From Lachnospiraceae bacterium (GTDB taxonomy: Bacteria; Bacillota; Clostridia; Lachnospirales; Lachnospiraceae), in the NCBI GenBank assembly GCA_017938405.1, contig JAGBBP010000044.1:113477-177476 (forward strand): 64,000 nt of DNA. Direction: 5' to 3'. Position 1 is the stretch's first letter, and each line of letters begins with the position of its first letter. This document shows, one piece after another, positions 9,524-17,681 of the stretch. The notes under the pieces are model-generated. The model did not search any database and was not told the DNA's origin. It worked only from the letters and a program-made list of their open reading frames with translations. The position numbers and the translations under genes were made by a program.

Positions 9524-9976
9524 CTATATCTGAAAAAATGTCCGAAAACTATTGTAATAGCTTCGTGTTACATCCACCAAGGCACCGTCTGACATCACCA
9601 ATACAAATTTCATGGAAATGGACGGCTTAATCTTTTTTACATGGGCTTTCGCAATGATTGCGCAATTGCTGACCCGCAAAAACTTCGTATTATCCAGTAC
9701 CGTACACAGCTGGTACAATCGGTCGTAAGCATAATAGCATTCCCCGTCACTTCCGTGTACCAGTACATCATGACCCAGACTTTCGATATAAACGATTTCT
9801 TCTATGGCAAGCTTTAATTTCTCGCCCTCCCTCGTTTTTACCGACAAATGCCCGGCAAAACGCCCCTGCTCCGTCAGCACAAGCTCCGCTTCGTCATCAA
9901 TTACAAATCCGGCTGCCAAAAGCTTTTGTTCGATTTCGTCGTAATGCTCGTCACTGACATTCAGTCGTATGTTCAA
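9524..9976 (-). CDS. stand-alone LytTR DNA-binding protein
   Basis: The C-terminal ~95 residues are a LytTR domain: 'IVYIESLGHDVLVHGSDGECYYAYDRLYQLCTVLD', then 'FLRVSNCAIIAKAHVKKIKPSISMKFVLVMSDG' and 'VTRSYYNSFR'. There is no receiver domain; a ~55-residue N-terminal piece precedes it. I choose a TTG start at 9976 because AAAGGAGGAG lies six bases upstream; the longer frame from 10027 has no such site. LytTR proteins usually regulate nearby membrane-protein genes and often their own operon; here the partner is 8499-9512. Confidence 0.82.
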   Translation of the reverse strand: MNIRLNVSDEHYDEIEQKLLAAGFVIDDEAELVLTEQGRFAGHLSVKTREGEKLKLAIEEIVYIESLGHDVLVHGSDGECYYAYDRLYQLCTVLDNTKFLRVSNCAIIAKAHVKKIKPSISMKFVLVMSDGALVDVTRSYYNSFRTFFQI

Positions 9977-10167
9977 CTCCCACTCCTCCTTTCGATTTTC
10001 ATCGAGCTCGTTAAGTTTATCATACACAAAAAAAATTTTTTCGCAATAGGTTTCGCATACTCTGCAACAATTCCCTGCATGAATTGCACAGTCCTCTTAT
10101 TTTCTTAGTTTTCCTTTATTTTTATATATTTTCGCTTTAAACCGTTGCGCTTTAAAGTAAAAAAGCG

Positions 10168-10196
10168 TTGACAAAACGCAAAACAGGGGTTAGAAT
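10168..10196 (+). promoter_or_regulatory. sigma-A-type promoter of tyrA
   Basis: TTGACA at 10168-10173 and TAGAAT at 10191-10196 with a 17-base spacer. It lies ~70 bases upstream of the tyrA start in a 290-bp gap between divergent genes. The rest of the gap is AT-rich; two direct CGCTTTAAA copies near 10132 and 10147 lie just upstream of the -35. Confidence 0.8.
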
Positions 10197-10267
10197 ATTT
10201 TATAGCATCATACTTTGTCCTTTTTTCACACGAAAGGGCAAGTAACTTTTTTTAAAGGAGTTTTTTC

Positions 10268-11359
10268 ATGGATATTCAGTTTGGATTTATCGGTCTCGGT
10301 TTAATCGGCGGTTCCATTGCCCATGCTTTGCGTGAAACAACCTCCTCCTGCAAAATTTTGGCCTACTCCCGTAAGTCTGTGCTTTCCGAGGACTTACGCA
10401 GTGCGTTGGATGCCAATGTGCTGGACGACGTTGTCTTCTCCCTGGACAAGCTGTCCGATTGTGATTATATTTTTCTTTGCGCTCCGGTGGATTGCAACAT
10501 CGCTTATCTTACGGAACTTGCGAAAATAATTTCAAATAAAACAATTCTTACGGACGTGGGCAGTGTAAAGTCCGGCATTCATACCGCTGCGGAAACCGCA
10601 GGACTTTCCGCACAATTTATCGGCGGGCACCCGATGACCGGTTCCGAACGCACCGGTTTTGCCAACAGCAATGCCCTTCTTATGGAAAATGCTTATTATG
10701 CAATCACCTTAACCGAAGATTGTCCGAAAGAACGGGTAGAGCGTTTTCTTGACCTGGTAAAGCAAATGAAATCCATTCCTGTAGTTCTCTCTCCGGAAGA
10801 GCATGATGATGCGGTTGCTGCAATCAGCCACGTTCCGCACCTGATTGCGGCACAGTTGGTCAATCTGGTCCGTACTTCCGAGGATGCGGATACCATGCGG
10901 CTTTTGGCGGCCGGCGGCTTTAAGGATATCACCCGTATTGCCTCCTCCTCTCCATCTCTTTGGGAAAGCATTTTATCTGCCAATACCGACTTTGTCCTTC
11001 CGACCCTCCGTCGCTACATTTCTTTGCTTACGGAAGCGGAGCAGGCCCTTTCTTCGGAAAACAAAGCCGAGATTCGTTCTCTCTTCTCCGAAGCCGGAGA
11101 ATTCCGCAGTTCCTTACAGGAACGAAAAGGTGTACTTCCCGAGTCCTTTGTCTTACATGCGGACCTTCGGGACGAGGCAGGTGCCATCGCCACCTTTGCC
11201 ACACTTTTGGCGGTACACGGCATCAGCTTGAAAAATATCGGTATCGTTCATAATCGTACCTACGAACAAGGAGCTCTCCGTATTGAGTTCTACGACCGTG
11301 ATGCATTGGAACGTGCCTACACCTTATTAAATGATAATCTCTTCACCGTATACCGATAA
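10268..11359 (+). CDS. tyrA: prephenate dehydrogenase with ACT domain
   Basis: Oxidises and decarboxylates prephenate to 4-hydroxyphenylpyruvate for tyrosine synthesis. 'FGFIGLGLIGGSIAHALRE' is the NAD-binding GxGxxGGS motif at residues 5-22. 'TDVGSVKS' and 'GGHPMTGSERTGF' contain the catalytic His region; 'HDDAVAAISHVPHLIAAQL' is a second family block. The last ~75 residues ('LHADLRDEAGAIATFATLLA') fit an ACT domain, implying feedback by tyrosine. Preceded by AAAGGAG and a good promoter. Confidence 0.94.
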   Translation: MDIQFGFIGLGLIGGSIAHALRETTSSCKILAYSRKSVLSEDLRSALDANVLDDVVFSLDKLSDCDYIFLCAPVDCNIAYLTELAKIISNKTILTDVGSVKSGIHTAAETAGLSAQFIGGHPMTGSERTGFANSNALLMENAYYAITLTEDCPKERVERFLDLVKQMKSIPVVLSPEEHDDAVAAISHVPHLIAAQLVNLVRTSEDADTMRLLAAGGFKDITRIASSSPSLWESILSANTDFVLPTLRRYISLLTEAEQALSSENKAEIRSLFSEAGEFRSSLQERKGVLPESFVLHADLRDEAGAIATFATLLAVHGISLKNIGIVHNRTYEQGALRIEFYDRDALERAYTLLNDNLFTVYR

Positions 11360-11402
11360 TCAAACCATCTGTCTTTCGATTCGGTATCTTTCAGACAAAG
11401 AA

Positions 11403-11466
11403 AACCTCCCGTATACTTTCCTGTCATTTACAAATACTATGACAAAAGTGATACAGGAGGTTTTTT
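11403..11466 (+). promoter_or_regulatory. terminator-like hairpin that holds the ribosome site of the next gene
   Basis: A long stem is formed by AACCTCC-GTAT-ACTTT-TGTCAT (11403-11427) with ATGACA-AAAGT-ATAC-GGAGGTT (11439-11462), with only small bulges, followed by T6. It can end tyrA transcription. The 3' arm contains the AGGAGG of the gene that starts at 11467, immediately after the T-run, so folding would also hide that site. Confidence 0.8.
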
Positions 11467-11889
11467 ATGCATTTTTTACGTCCAATGGGCCGGTTCGGCT
11501 CCGATTTTATCCGCTGCGGTTTTATCGGTTGGTGTATGGAGTGTTTTTGGACCGGTATCGGTTCGTTTCGGGAACGCTCCAAGGACAAACGCCTGCTCTG
11601 TCGTACTTCCGTGTGGATGTTCCCGATTTACGGTCTCGCAGCCTTTATTCCGGCGGTTTACAAACGAATCAAATCAAAACCCGCATTTTTCCGTAGCATG
11701 ATATATGCCTCTGCGATTTTCGGTTGTGAATATACCAGCGGCCTTCTTTTGAAGCGCCACAATGCCTGCCCTTGGGACTACAGTAAAGCAAAATTAAACT
11801 ATAAAGGTGTCATCCGCCTGGATTATGCACCTTGCTGGGCACTGGCGGGACTCCTGTTCGAACGAATTCTCTGTAAAAAGGAATTATAA
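11467..11889 (+). CDS. small membrane protein, putative ABC transporter permease (CmpB-like) family
   Basis: A 140-aa protein with hydrophobic segments near residues 14-28, 48-65, 75-92 and 120-134. The pattern 'FIRCGFIGWCMECFWTG', 'DKRLLCRTSVWMFPIYGLA' and 'NACPWDYSKAKLNYKGVIRLDYAPCWALAGLLFE' matches the short proteins named putative ABC transporter permease (PF06541). Actual transport function is unproven. Its AGGAGG lies inside the preceding hairpin. The stop overlaps the end of the convergent amidase gene by six bases. Confidence 0.8.
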   Translation: MHFLRPMGRFGSDFIRCGFIGWCMECFWTGIGSFRERSKDKRLLCRTSVWMFPIYGLAAFIPAVYKRIKSKPAFFRSMIYASAIFGCEYTSGLLLKRHNACPWDYSKAKLNYKGVIRLDYAPCWALAGLLFERILCKKEL

Positions 11890-12669
11890 CGTCACCACTA
11901 ATGTATCATACCCCAACTGCTGTAATTCCTGCTGTAATGCCACTGCTTCGTTTAAACTCTCGGTTCTTCCGGCCCGTACCGCATAAAAGCTTCCGCTTCT
12001 TGAAATATCTGCAGGAATTCCCAGTGCTACCAACTCTCTGAACATGTTATCCGCATTTTCCGGATTCCGGAACAAACCGACTTGTACTGCATAAACCTCA
12101 GACATCGGCATTTCCTGATTCTGACCCGGCCCGATTTCATCCCCGATGGTCTGTAATACCCCGTTTGCGATTGCCTGTGCCACATCCGCAAACCGTGCAT
12201 CCAAAAGGGCGTTGTCCGCATCGGTATTGATAAAGCCCAGTTCCACCAAAAGAGCCGGCATCTGGGTCCGGCGAAGCACTGCCAAATCCCTGCGGATATT
12301 TAAGCCTAAATCCCGAAAGCCCACCTCTTCCAGTTCGGAATTGATTGCCTGTGCCATCTCCGCCTTAATTCCGTTTTCATCGTACAAAAGCGTCTCCACT
12401 CCGGAATACCGGTTATTTGCAGGACTGGAATTCCGGTGAAAGGAGATAAAATAGTCCGCTCCCGCTTCGTTTGCAATCTGAGCCTTCCGCACCGGAGAAT
12501 CATACACATCCTCGGTTCTCGTATACACAACATTTACACCGTTTCGTTGTAAAATTTCTCCTACAGCCAACGTAATGGCAAGATTATCATCCTTTTCTCT
12601 TCTTCCCTCATAGGTGGCACCGCCGTCATATCCGCCGTGTCCGGCATCCAATGCTACTGTTACTGCCAT
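11884..12669 (-). CDS. N-acetylmuramoyl-L-alanine amidase (Amidase_3) with SPOR-like domain
   Basis: Cleaves the bond between MurNAc and the stem peptide. Zinc and catalytic residues are visible: 'LDAGHGGYDGG' (His), 'KDDNLAITLA', 'FISFHRNSS' (His) and 'LLVELGFINT' (Glu). Residues ~185-261 fit a SPOR-like peptidoglycan-binding repeat ('YAVQVGLFRNPENADNMFRE', 'SFYAVRAGRTESL'). I start at 12669 where AGAGG precedes MAVTVALDAGHGG; upstream in-frame codons would add 28 residues of unrelated sequence. No signal peptide is visible at this start, which is odd for a wall hydrolase and recalls spore-mother-cell or phage-type amidases. Confidence 0.9.
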   Translation of the reverse strand: MAVTVALDAGHGGYDGGATYEGRREKDDNLAITLAVGEILQRNGVNVVYTRTEDVYDSPVRKAQIANEAGADYFISFHRNSSPANNRYSGVETLLYDENGIKAEMAQAINSELEEVGFRDLGLNIRRDLAVLRRTQMPALLVELGFINTDADNALLDARFADVAQAIANGVLQTIGDEIGPGQNQEMPMSEVYAVQVGLFRNPENADNMFRELVALGIPADISRSGSFYAVRAGRTESLNEAVALQQELQQLGYDTLVVTL

Positions 12670-12715
12670 AAAAACCTCTGTTTTACGTTCTCCCTTTATC
12701 ATACGGCGTTTTCCC

Positions 12716-13588
12716 TCAATGTTGCATTGTTTCTTCCAAAACATTTCTTGCATAGGCCGGTCGGTCCGTAATCACATTATCCACTCCCATTTCCTTCATT
12801 TTCTTTAATTCATGGGCTTTGTTCACGGTCCAGGCGTGTACTTCTTTTCCCTGCTTATGTGCCTGCTTTATCATGGATTCCGTTACATATCCGGAACGAA
12901 CACTGAAAAAATCCGCCGCATCGTACCCGTAAATTTCACCATATACCAACGATAAAATGTAGCCTGTTTTTATCCTTGCATTCACTCTTTTTACCTGTTC
13001 CAATTGTACATAGGAAGCGGACGTCACCACACAACGTTCCTCCAGACCATACAGTTCGATTAACGCCACAACGGCATCCACAAGCCTTATATCATCTCCG
13101 TTCTTTAATTCAATATTAAAGCTGGTTTTCTTGCCGTATGCTTCTAAAATTCCTTTAAGATCCGGAACGGTTTCTCCGGCATATTTTTCCCCGTACCTGC
13201 CTCCCGCATCATACGTAGCCAATTCCGCATAGGTCACATGATCAATATAATTTATAATTCCTGTCGTACGAAACAAAGCCCGGTCATGCAGTAATACCGG
13301 AATACCGTCTGCTGTCATTCTCACATCAATTTCCACATAATCCGCCCCTTCTTCTATCGCCAACAACACTGCTGCTTCCGTGTTTTCCGGTGCTCCGTAG
13401 GAAGCGCCCCGGTGCGCCGTAATCCTGATTTGCTTCCGTTCTCCGGAAAACCTTACCCCCTCACTACGAAATAACGTTACAATAAGAATTCCCACCACAC
13501 ACAAAAACAGACAGGCCGTTTTCAGGAAATGCCCCATCGTAACAACCGTACGAACATTTCTCTTTCTGCCTGTCTGTTTAAAAATCAT
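12716..13588 (-). CDS. membrane-anchored glycerophosphodiester phosphodiesterase
   Basis: Hydrolyses glycerophosphodiesters to glycerol-3-phosphate and an alcohol. An N-terminal TM segment lies at about residues 20-40, followed by the GDPD barrel: 'ITAHRGASYGAPENTEAAV' (HRG and ENT motifs), 'YVEIDVRMTADGIPVLLHD' (metal-binding ExD and the catalytic His), 'SFNIELKNGD', and the closing 'VHAWTVNKAHELKKMKEMGVDNVITDRP'. Length 290 aa. It lies 10 bases downstream of the GTPase gene. Confidence 0.92.
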   Translation of the reverse strand: MIFKQTGRKRNVRTVVTMGHFLKTACLFLCVVGILIVTLFRSEGVRFSGERKQIRITAHRGASYGAPENTEAAVLLAIEEGADYVEIDVRMTADGIPVLLHDRALFRTTGIINYIDHVTYAELATYDAGGRYGEKYAGETVPDLKGILEAYGKKTSFNIELKNGDDIRLVDAVVALIELYGLEERCVVTSASYVQLEQVKRVNARIKTGYILSLVYGEIYGYDAADFFSVRSGYVTESMIKQAHKQGKEVHAWTVNKAHELKKMKEMGVDNVITDRPAYARNVLEETMQH

Positions 13589-13598
13589 AACCTCGCTC

Positions 13599-14540
13599 CT
13601 AATTCATATAAATCAGGTGCTCCTTCGGTTTTGCAGTATGCACCATGTCCACAAGATACAGGACAGGACCTTCCCCGCCGTATTCTCTCTGGTACTCTAC
13701 CGCAACCTTCGCCGTTACCTTAACCCAGTCACGTAATTTAAAATTGTCAGCCTGCGAACCTTTACAAAGCATACCCACAAAGCCGATGTCGTCCGCACAA
13801 CAGGTCATGGCAAAACGCCCCGGTACAAAAAATCCCTTCGGAATATCCCTTCCCTTGTACACCATGGCCGTAAAACGAACCGTCTTGCCGTTATACTTCT
13901 GCGGCTGATCCAAGGCATCCAGATAAAAGATACCGTAGTCATCATCCTCAATCTCGATGATATCCGCATTTAAATCGTACGGCAAATCAATTTCATCGTC
14001 AAATCCGTCTTCTCCGTCCTCGGACTCAAACAAAACCTGGGCACGACGGTTTAATGCACGCACTGCCTTACGGAAGGTATTGCGCTTGGTATCTGCGGTA
14101 CAACGGTTAAAAATCACCAGCTCCGTGAAATTAATCTGCTCTGCCATCATCTGGCGCATATTACTCATATACACCTCGAAAGTGCCGGCATCCGCCATGG
14201 TAATCATCTGGGCCATTTCCCAGCCTCGCGGCATGCCCCGCTCAATAAAACCGGACATGCTCCAAGTGCCGTTAAACTCAATCATAACACGCTCCGGACG
14301 ATAATCGGTCTGACACTTTTTCAAAAATGTAGGAGACAAATCCTCCTCGTTTTCCACCGGAATTACAAAGATATTGTTCTTCTCCAACGCATCCGTATCG
14401 TACTCTTCCATTCCTTCCTCACAAAGTAAAAGAATGGTCTTTTCTCCGGAGGCAAAGTTCGGGTCCTCCAGCGTATTTTTAATAAATGTGGTTTTACCGC
14501 TTTCCAAAAAACCGGTAATAATATAAACAGGTATCTCCAT
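13599..14540 (-). CDS. CobW-like GTPase fused to YcgQ-like (DUF1980-type) C-terminal domain
   Basis: The N-terminal ~200 residues are a G3E/CobW-type GTPase: 'IITGFLESGKTTFIKNTLED' is the P-loop and 'VIFNRCTADT' stands for the N-K-x-D base motif, with Lys replaced by Arg. The canonical CxCC metal motif is missing: 'LLLCEEGMEEYD' lies where it is expected. The C-terminal ~120 residues ('PQKYNGKTVRFTAMVYKGRD', 'FAMTCCADDIGFVGMLCKG', 'WVKVTAKVAVEY') resemble the YcgQ/DUF1980 C-terminal domain with its CC pair. It precedes GDPD and follows the second GTPase, probably one transcript. Likely a metal-handling role, inferred. Confidence 0.8.
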   Translation of the reverse strand: MEIPVYIITGFLESGKTTFIKNTLEDPNFASGEKTILLLCEEGMEEYDTDALEKNNIFVIPVENEEDLSPTFLKKCQTDYRPERVMIEFNGTWSMSGFIERGMPRGWEMAQMITMADAGTFEVYMSNMRQMMAEQINFTELVIFNRCTADTKRNTFRKAVRALNRRAQVLFESEDGEDGFDDEIDLPYDLNADIIEIEDDDYGIFYLDALDQPQKYNGKTVRFTAMVYKGRDIPKGFFVPGRFAMTCCADDIGFVGMLCKGSQADNFKLRDWVKVTAKVAVEYQREYGGEGPVLYLVDMVHTAKPKEHLIYMN

Positions 14541-14564
14541 TGTGGAACCTCTCTTTATTTTCGA

Positions 14565-15659
14565 TTATGCCAGCTCAAATAAAGCTTCCAGCGCATCTTC
14601 CTTAATCTTGGAACCGATGACACAAAGACGTCCGGTATAATCCGGCTGCCCCTCACGAAGCTCAAATTCACCCGGAGTCAGGTCAAAGTAAATCCAGGTG
14701 CCGTCCGTTGCCGGTACCATACCCTTGGCACGTAAAATTACGCCGTATTCTTCGGTATTGGCAAGCTTATTTAAAATCTCACGCATGGTCTCACGCTCAT
14801 ACTTGTGCGGTGTTTCCTTGCCCCAACTGGTAAATACCTCGTCCGCATGATGATGGTGATGATGATGCTCGTGGTCATGGTCATGACAACCACAGGTGCA
14901 GTCCTCACCATGCTCGTGGTGATGATGCTCATGCTCCTCATGATCGTGATGGTGATGCTCGTGATCATGGTCATGACAACCGCAGGTGCAGTCCTCACCA
15001 TGCTCGTGGTGATGCTCATGGTGATGGTGTGCTTCCTCCAAAAGCTCCTTCTCAAAGGAAGTCTGCTGCTCCATTGCGGAAAGAATTACCTTACCGTCAA
15101 TTTCATCCCATGCCGTCGTAATCAAAATTGCCTTCGGATTCTGGGCACGAAGCTTTCCAACCACCACTTCGGTTTTTGCCGCATCGTACTTTTGGGTACG
15201 GCTTAAAATAATGGTCTTGGCGCTCTCTACCTGATTGTTGAAAAATTCACCGAAATTCTTCATGTACATGGCTGCCTTCGAAACATCTACAACTGTAGAA
15301 AAGCTGTTCAGCTTCGCATCCGGCAAATCTTCCTTAACATCCTGTACCGCCTTGATAACGTCGGAAAGCTTACCCACACCGGACGGCTCGATAATGACTC
15401 TGTCCGGAGAGAAGCGCTCCAACACTTCCTTTAAGGACTTACCGAAATCACCTACCAAAGAACAGCAGATACAACCGGAATTCATCTCCGTAATCTCCAC
15501 GCCGGCATCCTTTAAAAATCCGCCGTCAATACCGATTTCACCGAACTCGTTCTCGATTAAAACTACCTTTTCTCCCTTATAAGCCTCTTCCAACAATTTC
15601 TTAATCAGGGTCGTCTTTCCGGCACCTAAAAATCCGGAAATAATATCAATCTTTGTCAT
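14565..15659 (-). CDS. CobW/G3E-family GTPase with His/Cys-rich metal loop
   Basis: P-loop 'GFLGAGKTTLIKK' at residues 8-20, 'IENEFGEIGIDG', the metal-binding 'NSGCICCSLVGDF', 'DRVIIEPSGVGKL' and a C-terminal domain ('EYGVILRAKGMVPATDGTWIYFD') identify a COG0523 GTPase, a group of metal-insertion chaperones. Between the GTPase and C-terminal domains lies a ~65-residue loop rich in His, Asp, Glu with two CTCGCHDHDHEHHHH copies, a probable Zn, Co or Ni store. I start at ATG 15659, eight bases after GGAGG. No Zur or nickel enzyme genes are nearby, so the metal is not known. Confidence 0.9.
   Translation of the reverse strand: MTKIDIISGFLGAGKTTLIKKLLEEAYKGEKVVLIENEFGEIGIDGGFLKDAGVEITEMNSGCICCSLVGDFGKSLKEVLERFSPDRVIIEPSGVGKLSDVIKAVQDVKEDLPDAKLNSFSTVVDVSKAAMYMKNFGEFFNNQVESAKTIILSRTQKYDAAKTEVVVGKLRAQNPKAILITTAWDEIDGKVILSAMEQQTSFEKELLEEAHHHHEHHHEHGEDCTCGCHDHDHEHHHHDHEEHEHHHHEHGEDCTCGCHDHDHEHHHHHHHADEVFTSWGKETPHKYERETMREILNKLANTEEYGVILRAKGMVPATDGTWIYFDLTPGEFELREGQPDYTGRLCVIGSKIKEDALEALFELA
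14851..15040. repeat. internal 90-bp duplication encoding the His/Cys-rich loop
   Basis: Two copies of about 75-90 bp, e.g. TCATGACAACC at 14881 and again at 14971, exactly 90 bases apart, keep the reading frame and encode the duplicated 'HGEDCTCGCHDHDHEHHHH' unit. Only a few base differences separate the copies. Confidence 0.9.
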
Positions 15660-15677
15660 GTTAACTGCCTCCAAATA

Positions 15678-16136
15678 TTATTCTGCCGTCGGCTGCTCGG
15701 AAGTACAATGCGGACAACGGGTTGCATCGATTGCAATTTCGGACTTACAGAACGGACAAACCTTGATCGTCGGTGCTGCCGGTGCCGCTTCCTCTTCCTT
15801 CTTACCCAAATCACGAAGCTTATTCATCCACTTCACAAACAGGAACACCACAAATGCCATAATGACAAAATCAATCAATCCTGCAATAAAAGAACCGTAC
15901 TTAAAACATGCCACACCCAGCTCTTCCGCTTCCGCAAGGGATTCGTACTTATTACCGTCCAACGCAATGTACAGCTTTGCAAAGTCAATCTTACCGGTCA
16001 ATAAACCGAGAAGCGGCATAAACATATCATTTACAAGAGACGATACCAGCTTGTTGAATGCGGTACCGATAATCATGCCGACTGCCAAGTCAATCATATT
16101 GCCTTTCAGTGCAAACTTTTTAAATTCCTTTAACAT
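15678..16136 (-). CDS. mscL: large-conductance mechanosensitive channel
   Basis: MscL opens under membrane tension to release solutes. '[37 protein letters not shown]' is the N-terminal helix and TM1; TM2 is near residues 83-102 ('[21 protein letters not shown]'). Length 152 aa is somewhat long: the C-terminus adds a zinc-ribbon-like piece, CPFCKSE...CPHCTSE, which is found in some Clostridial MscL proteins. It ends 18 bases before the start of the GTPase gene, so it may head that operon. Confidence 0.95.
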   Translation of the reverse strand: MLKEFKKFALKGNMIDLAVGMIIGTAFNKLVSSLVNDMFMPLLGLLTGKIDFAKLYIALDGNKYESLAEAEELGVACFKYGSFIAGLIDFVIMAFVVFLFVKWMNKLRDLGKKEEEAAPAAPTIKVCPFCKSEIAIDATRCPHCTSEQPTAE

Positions 16137-16231
16137 AGTATATCCTCCTTAGCACCTTTTTACATCGGAAAACGAATTTCTTCCGTTTCTCCGACACATT
16201 TTATCTTACCAGTCAAGTATAGCACATCTTA

Positions 16232-17065
16232 TTATTTTTTCAAGCCTTGTTCCAATTCCTCATAAGAAATTTCACACTCTATCATACCGTATGCATAGGC
16301 GGCAATCTCATAAGGATTCGCAAAAACGACCAGTCCCTTATCGTTAAAATACCATTGATTCTCCTGCACAAACCGATAAACATCCGTTTTAAAATTACCG
16401 GCATCATCATAGTCAAATAAATCCTCCCCATGCTCTGCCAAAAGCTTTTCCGTCACATAGTCTACAAGCATATCCGTTGTTACTCCATACGGTTCCAGCA
16501 TCTGCTCCATGCATACCCGGTTGCCGTCTGTTACGTTTACCACATAGGCCTGACAATAAACATTCGGATGTGCTCCGCCGGTATTACTGATTCCTTTGGC
16601 AAACAAGGTCATATACGGTTCCTTTTCCCATAAACAGTTTACGGAAAGCTCCTCTTCCTCCGGAAAAATCGGGACACCAAATTCTCCTGCCACGAAATCC
16701 TCATAATCATACTTTGCATTTTCTTTTGCTTCCGGCAAAGCTTCCCGAAACGGCTCCGTCACCGAAGCCACAAAACGGTTCATGTTGTCTGCGTATTGCC
16801 CTTCAAACACCGGATAAAAAATCGATGACCTAAAATAAACAAAATCTCCGTCCCTGGCTTCCTCAACCTCTTCCTTTTCCGTATATTTCAAAATATCCGG
16901 TTGTTCTTCTTTCACTTCCGGTGTTGTCTCCGCAGGCATCTCCGTTATGTCTGCTATCGGCGTACTTGTCACATCACTTTTGGGTTTATCTGCTGCGTCG
17001 TTGCATCCTGCCGCAAACAACATTACAGCTACACCCAATAAAACAATCCTGCCTCGTCTCATCAT
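16232..17065 (-). CDS. DUF3298/RsiV-like lipoprotein
   Basis: A 277-aa lipoprotein: MMRRGRI start, hydrophobic core and AAGC lipobox (Cys ~21), then a Thr/Pro/Glu spacer. The rest matches the DUF4163-DUF3298 arrangement seen in RsiV and PdaC: 'YFRSSIFYPVFEG', 'GISNTGGAHPNVYCQAYVVNVTDGNRV', 'FNDKGLVVFANPYEIAAYAYG'. RsiV binds lysozyme, but here there is no adjacent sigma factor and no cytoplasmic anti-sigma part, so only the outer domain is shared. Ligand unknown. Confidence 0.8.
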   Translation of the reverse strand: MMRRGRIVLLGVAVMLFAAGCNDAADKPKSDVTSTPIADITEMPAETTPEVKEEQPDILKYTEKEEVEEARDGDFVYFRSSIFYPVFEGQYADNMNRFVASVTEPFREALPEAKENAKYDYEDFVAGEFGVPIFPEEEELSVNCLWEKEPYMTLFAKGISNTGGAHPNVYCQAYVVNVTDGNRVCMEQMLEPYGVTTDMLVDYVTEKLLAEHGEDLFDYDDAGNFKTDVYRFVQENQWYFNDKGLVVFANPYEIAAYAYGMIECEISYEELEQGLKK

Positions 17066-17145
17066 GGTCGCTTCTCCTTTCCTATTATTGTAACTTTATA
17101 TACCGAAACAGTGCTTCTCACTTACCACGCACTTCGCCTACATGC

Positions 17146-17174
17146 AAGAAGACGGAGAGCAAACGCCCTCCGTC
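17146..17174 (-). terminator. probable terminator after the DUF6465-like gene
   Basis: GACGGAGAGC (17151-17160) pairs with GC-CTCCGTC (17165-17174). On the minus strand it is followed by TTCTTGC, a weak U-tract. Confidence 0.55.
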
Positions 17175-17198
17175 CATACCACTCTTTACTTATGCACT

Positions 17199-17585
17199 TT
17201 ACAGGTCGATGCTACCTGCAGCCTTTTCGTTAATTACATAATAAGCCTTACGTTCTTCCGGCTTGATGTACAAACGAACAGACTTAATAGCTGCTGCTCT
17301 GTGACCCTCTGCAACGTATGCAGCCTTTGCCTTATCCATTACATCTTCTACGCTGTACTCTTCTCCCGCAAACTGAACAAATACTTCGTCCTTCTTCTCG
17401 ACTTTCTTTGCTTCTTCCTTTACAGCGGTCTTCTTATTTGTACTACCCGGCTTTCTGCCCGACTTCTTCTTCTCCGTAACTGCTTCCTCCACTACCGGCG
17501 CAACTTCTACTGCCTTTTCTTCAACAACCGGTGCCTTAACTTCCTTTACTTCTGCTTCCTTTTTCACAGTCGTCTTCTTTGCCAT
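17199..17585 (-). CDS. DUF6465-like basic/acidic small protein
   Basis: A 128-aa protein with a long Lys/Glu/Ala/Val-rich, probably disordered N-terminal half (including KKKSGRKPGSTNKK, an AT-hook-like run) and a compact C-terminal ~55 residues ('EVFVQFAGEEYSVEDVMDKAKAAYVAEGH...VRLYIKPEERKAYYVINEK'). This arrangement fits the Lachnospiraceae DUF6465 family. Function unknown; the basic run might bind DNA. I start at the ATG at 17585 that follows GGAGG, not at the TTG two codons earlier. Confidence 0.75.
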   Translation of the reverse strand: MAKKTTVKKEAEVKEVKAPVVEEKAVEVAPVVEEAVTEKKKSGRKPGSTNKKTAVKEEAKKVEKKDEVFVQFAGEEYSVEDVMDKAKAAYVAEGHRAAAIKSVRLYIKPEERKAYYVINEKAAGSIDL

Positions 17586-17681
17586 AATCAATCCTCCGTT
17601 AAGAAATACTTGTTATTGCAACTTTACGTAGTTGAATATATCATAAATACTTGCACATTGCAAGTATTTATCTTTCACCGC

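Noticed and set aside
14805..15206. Plus-strand Met/Val-rich frame
   Set aside because: It is the antisense reading of the His/Asp codons of the metal loop; no start signal, no family pattern.
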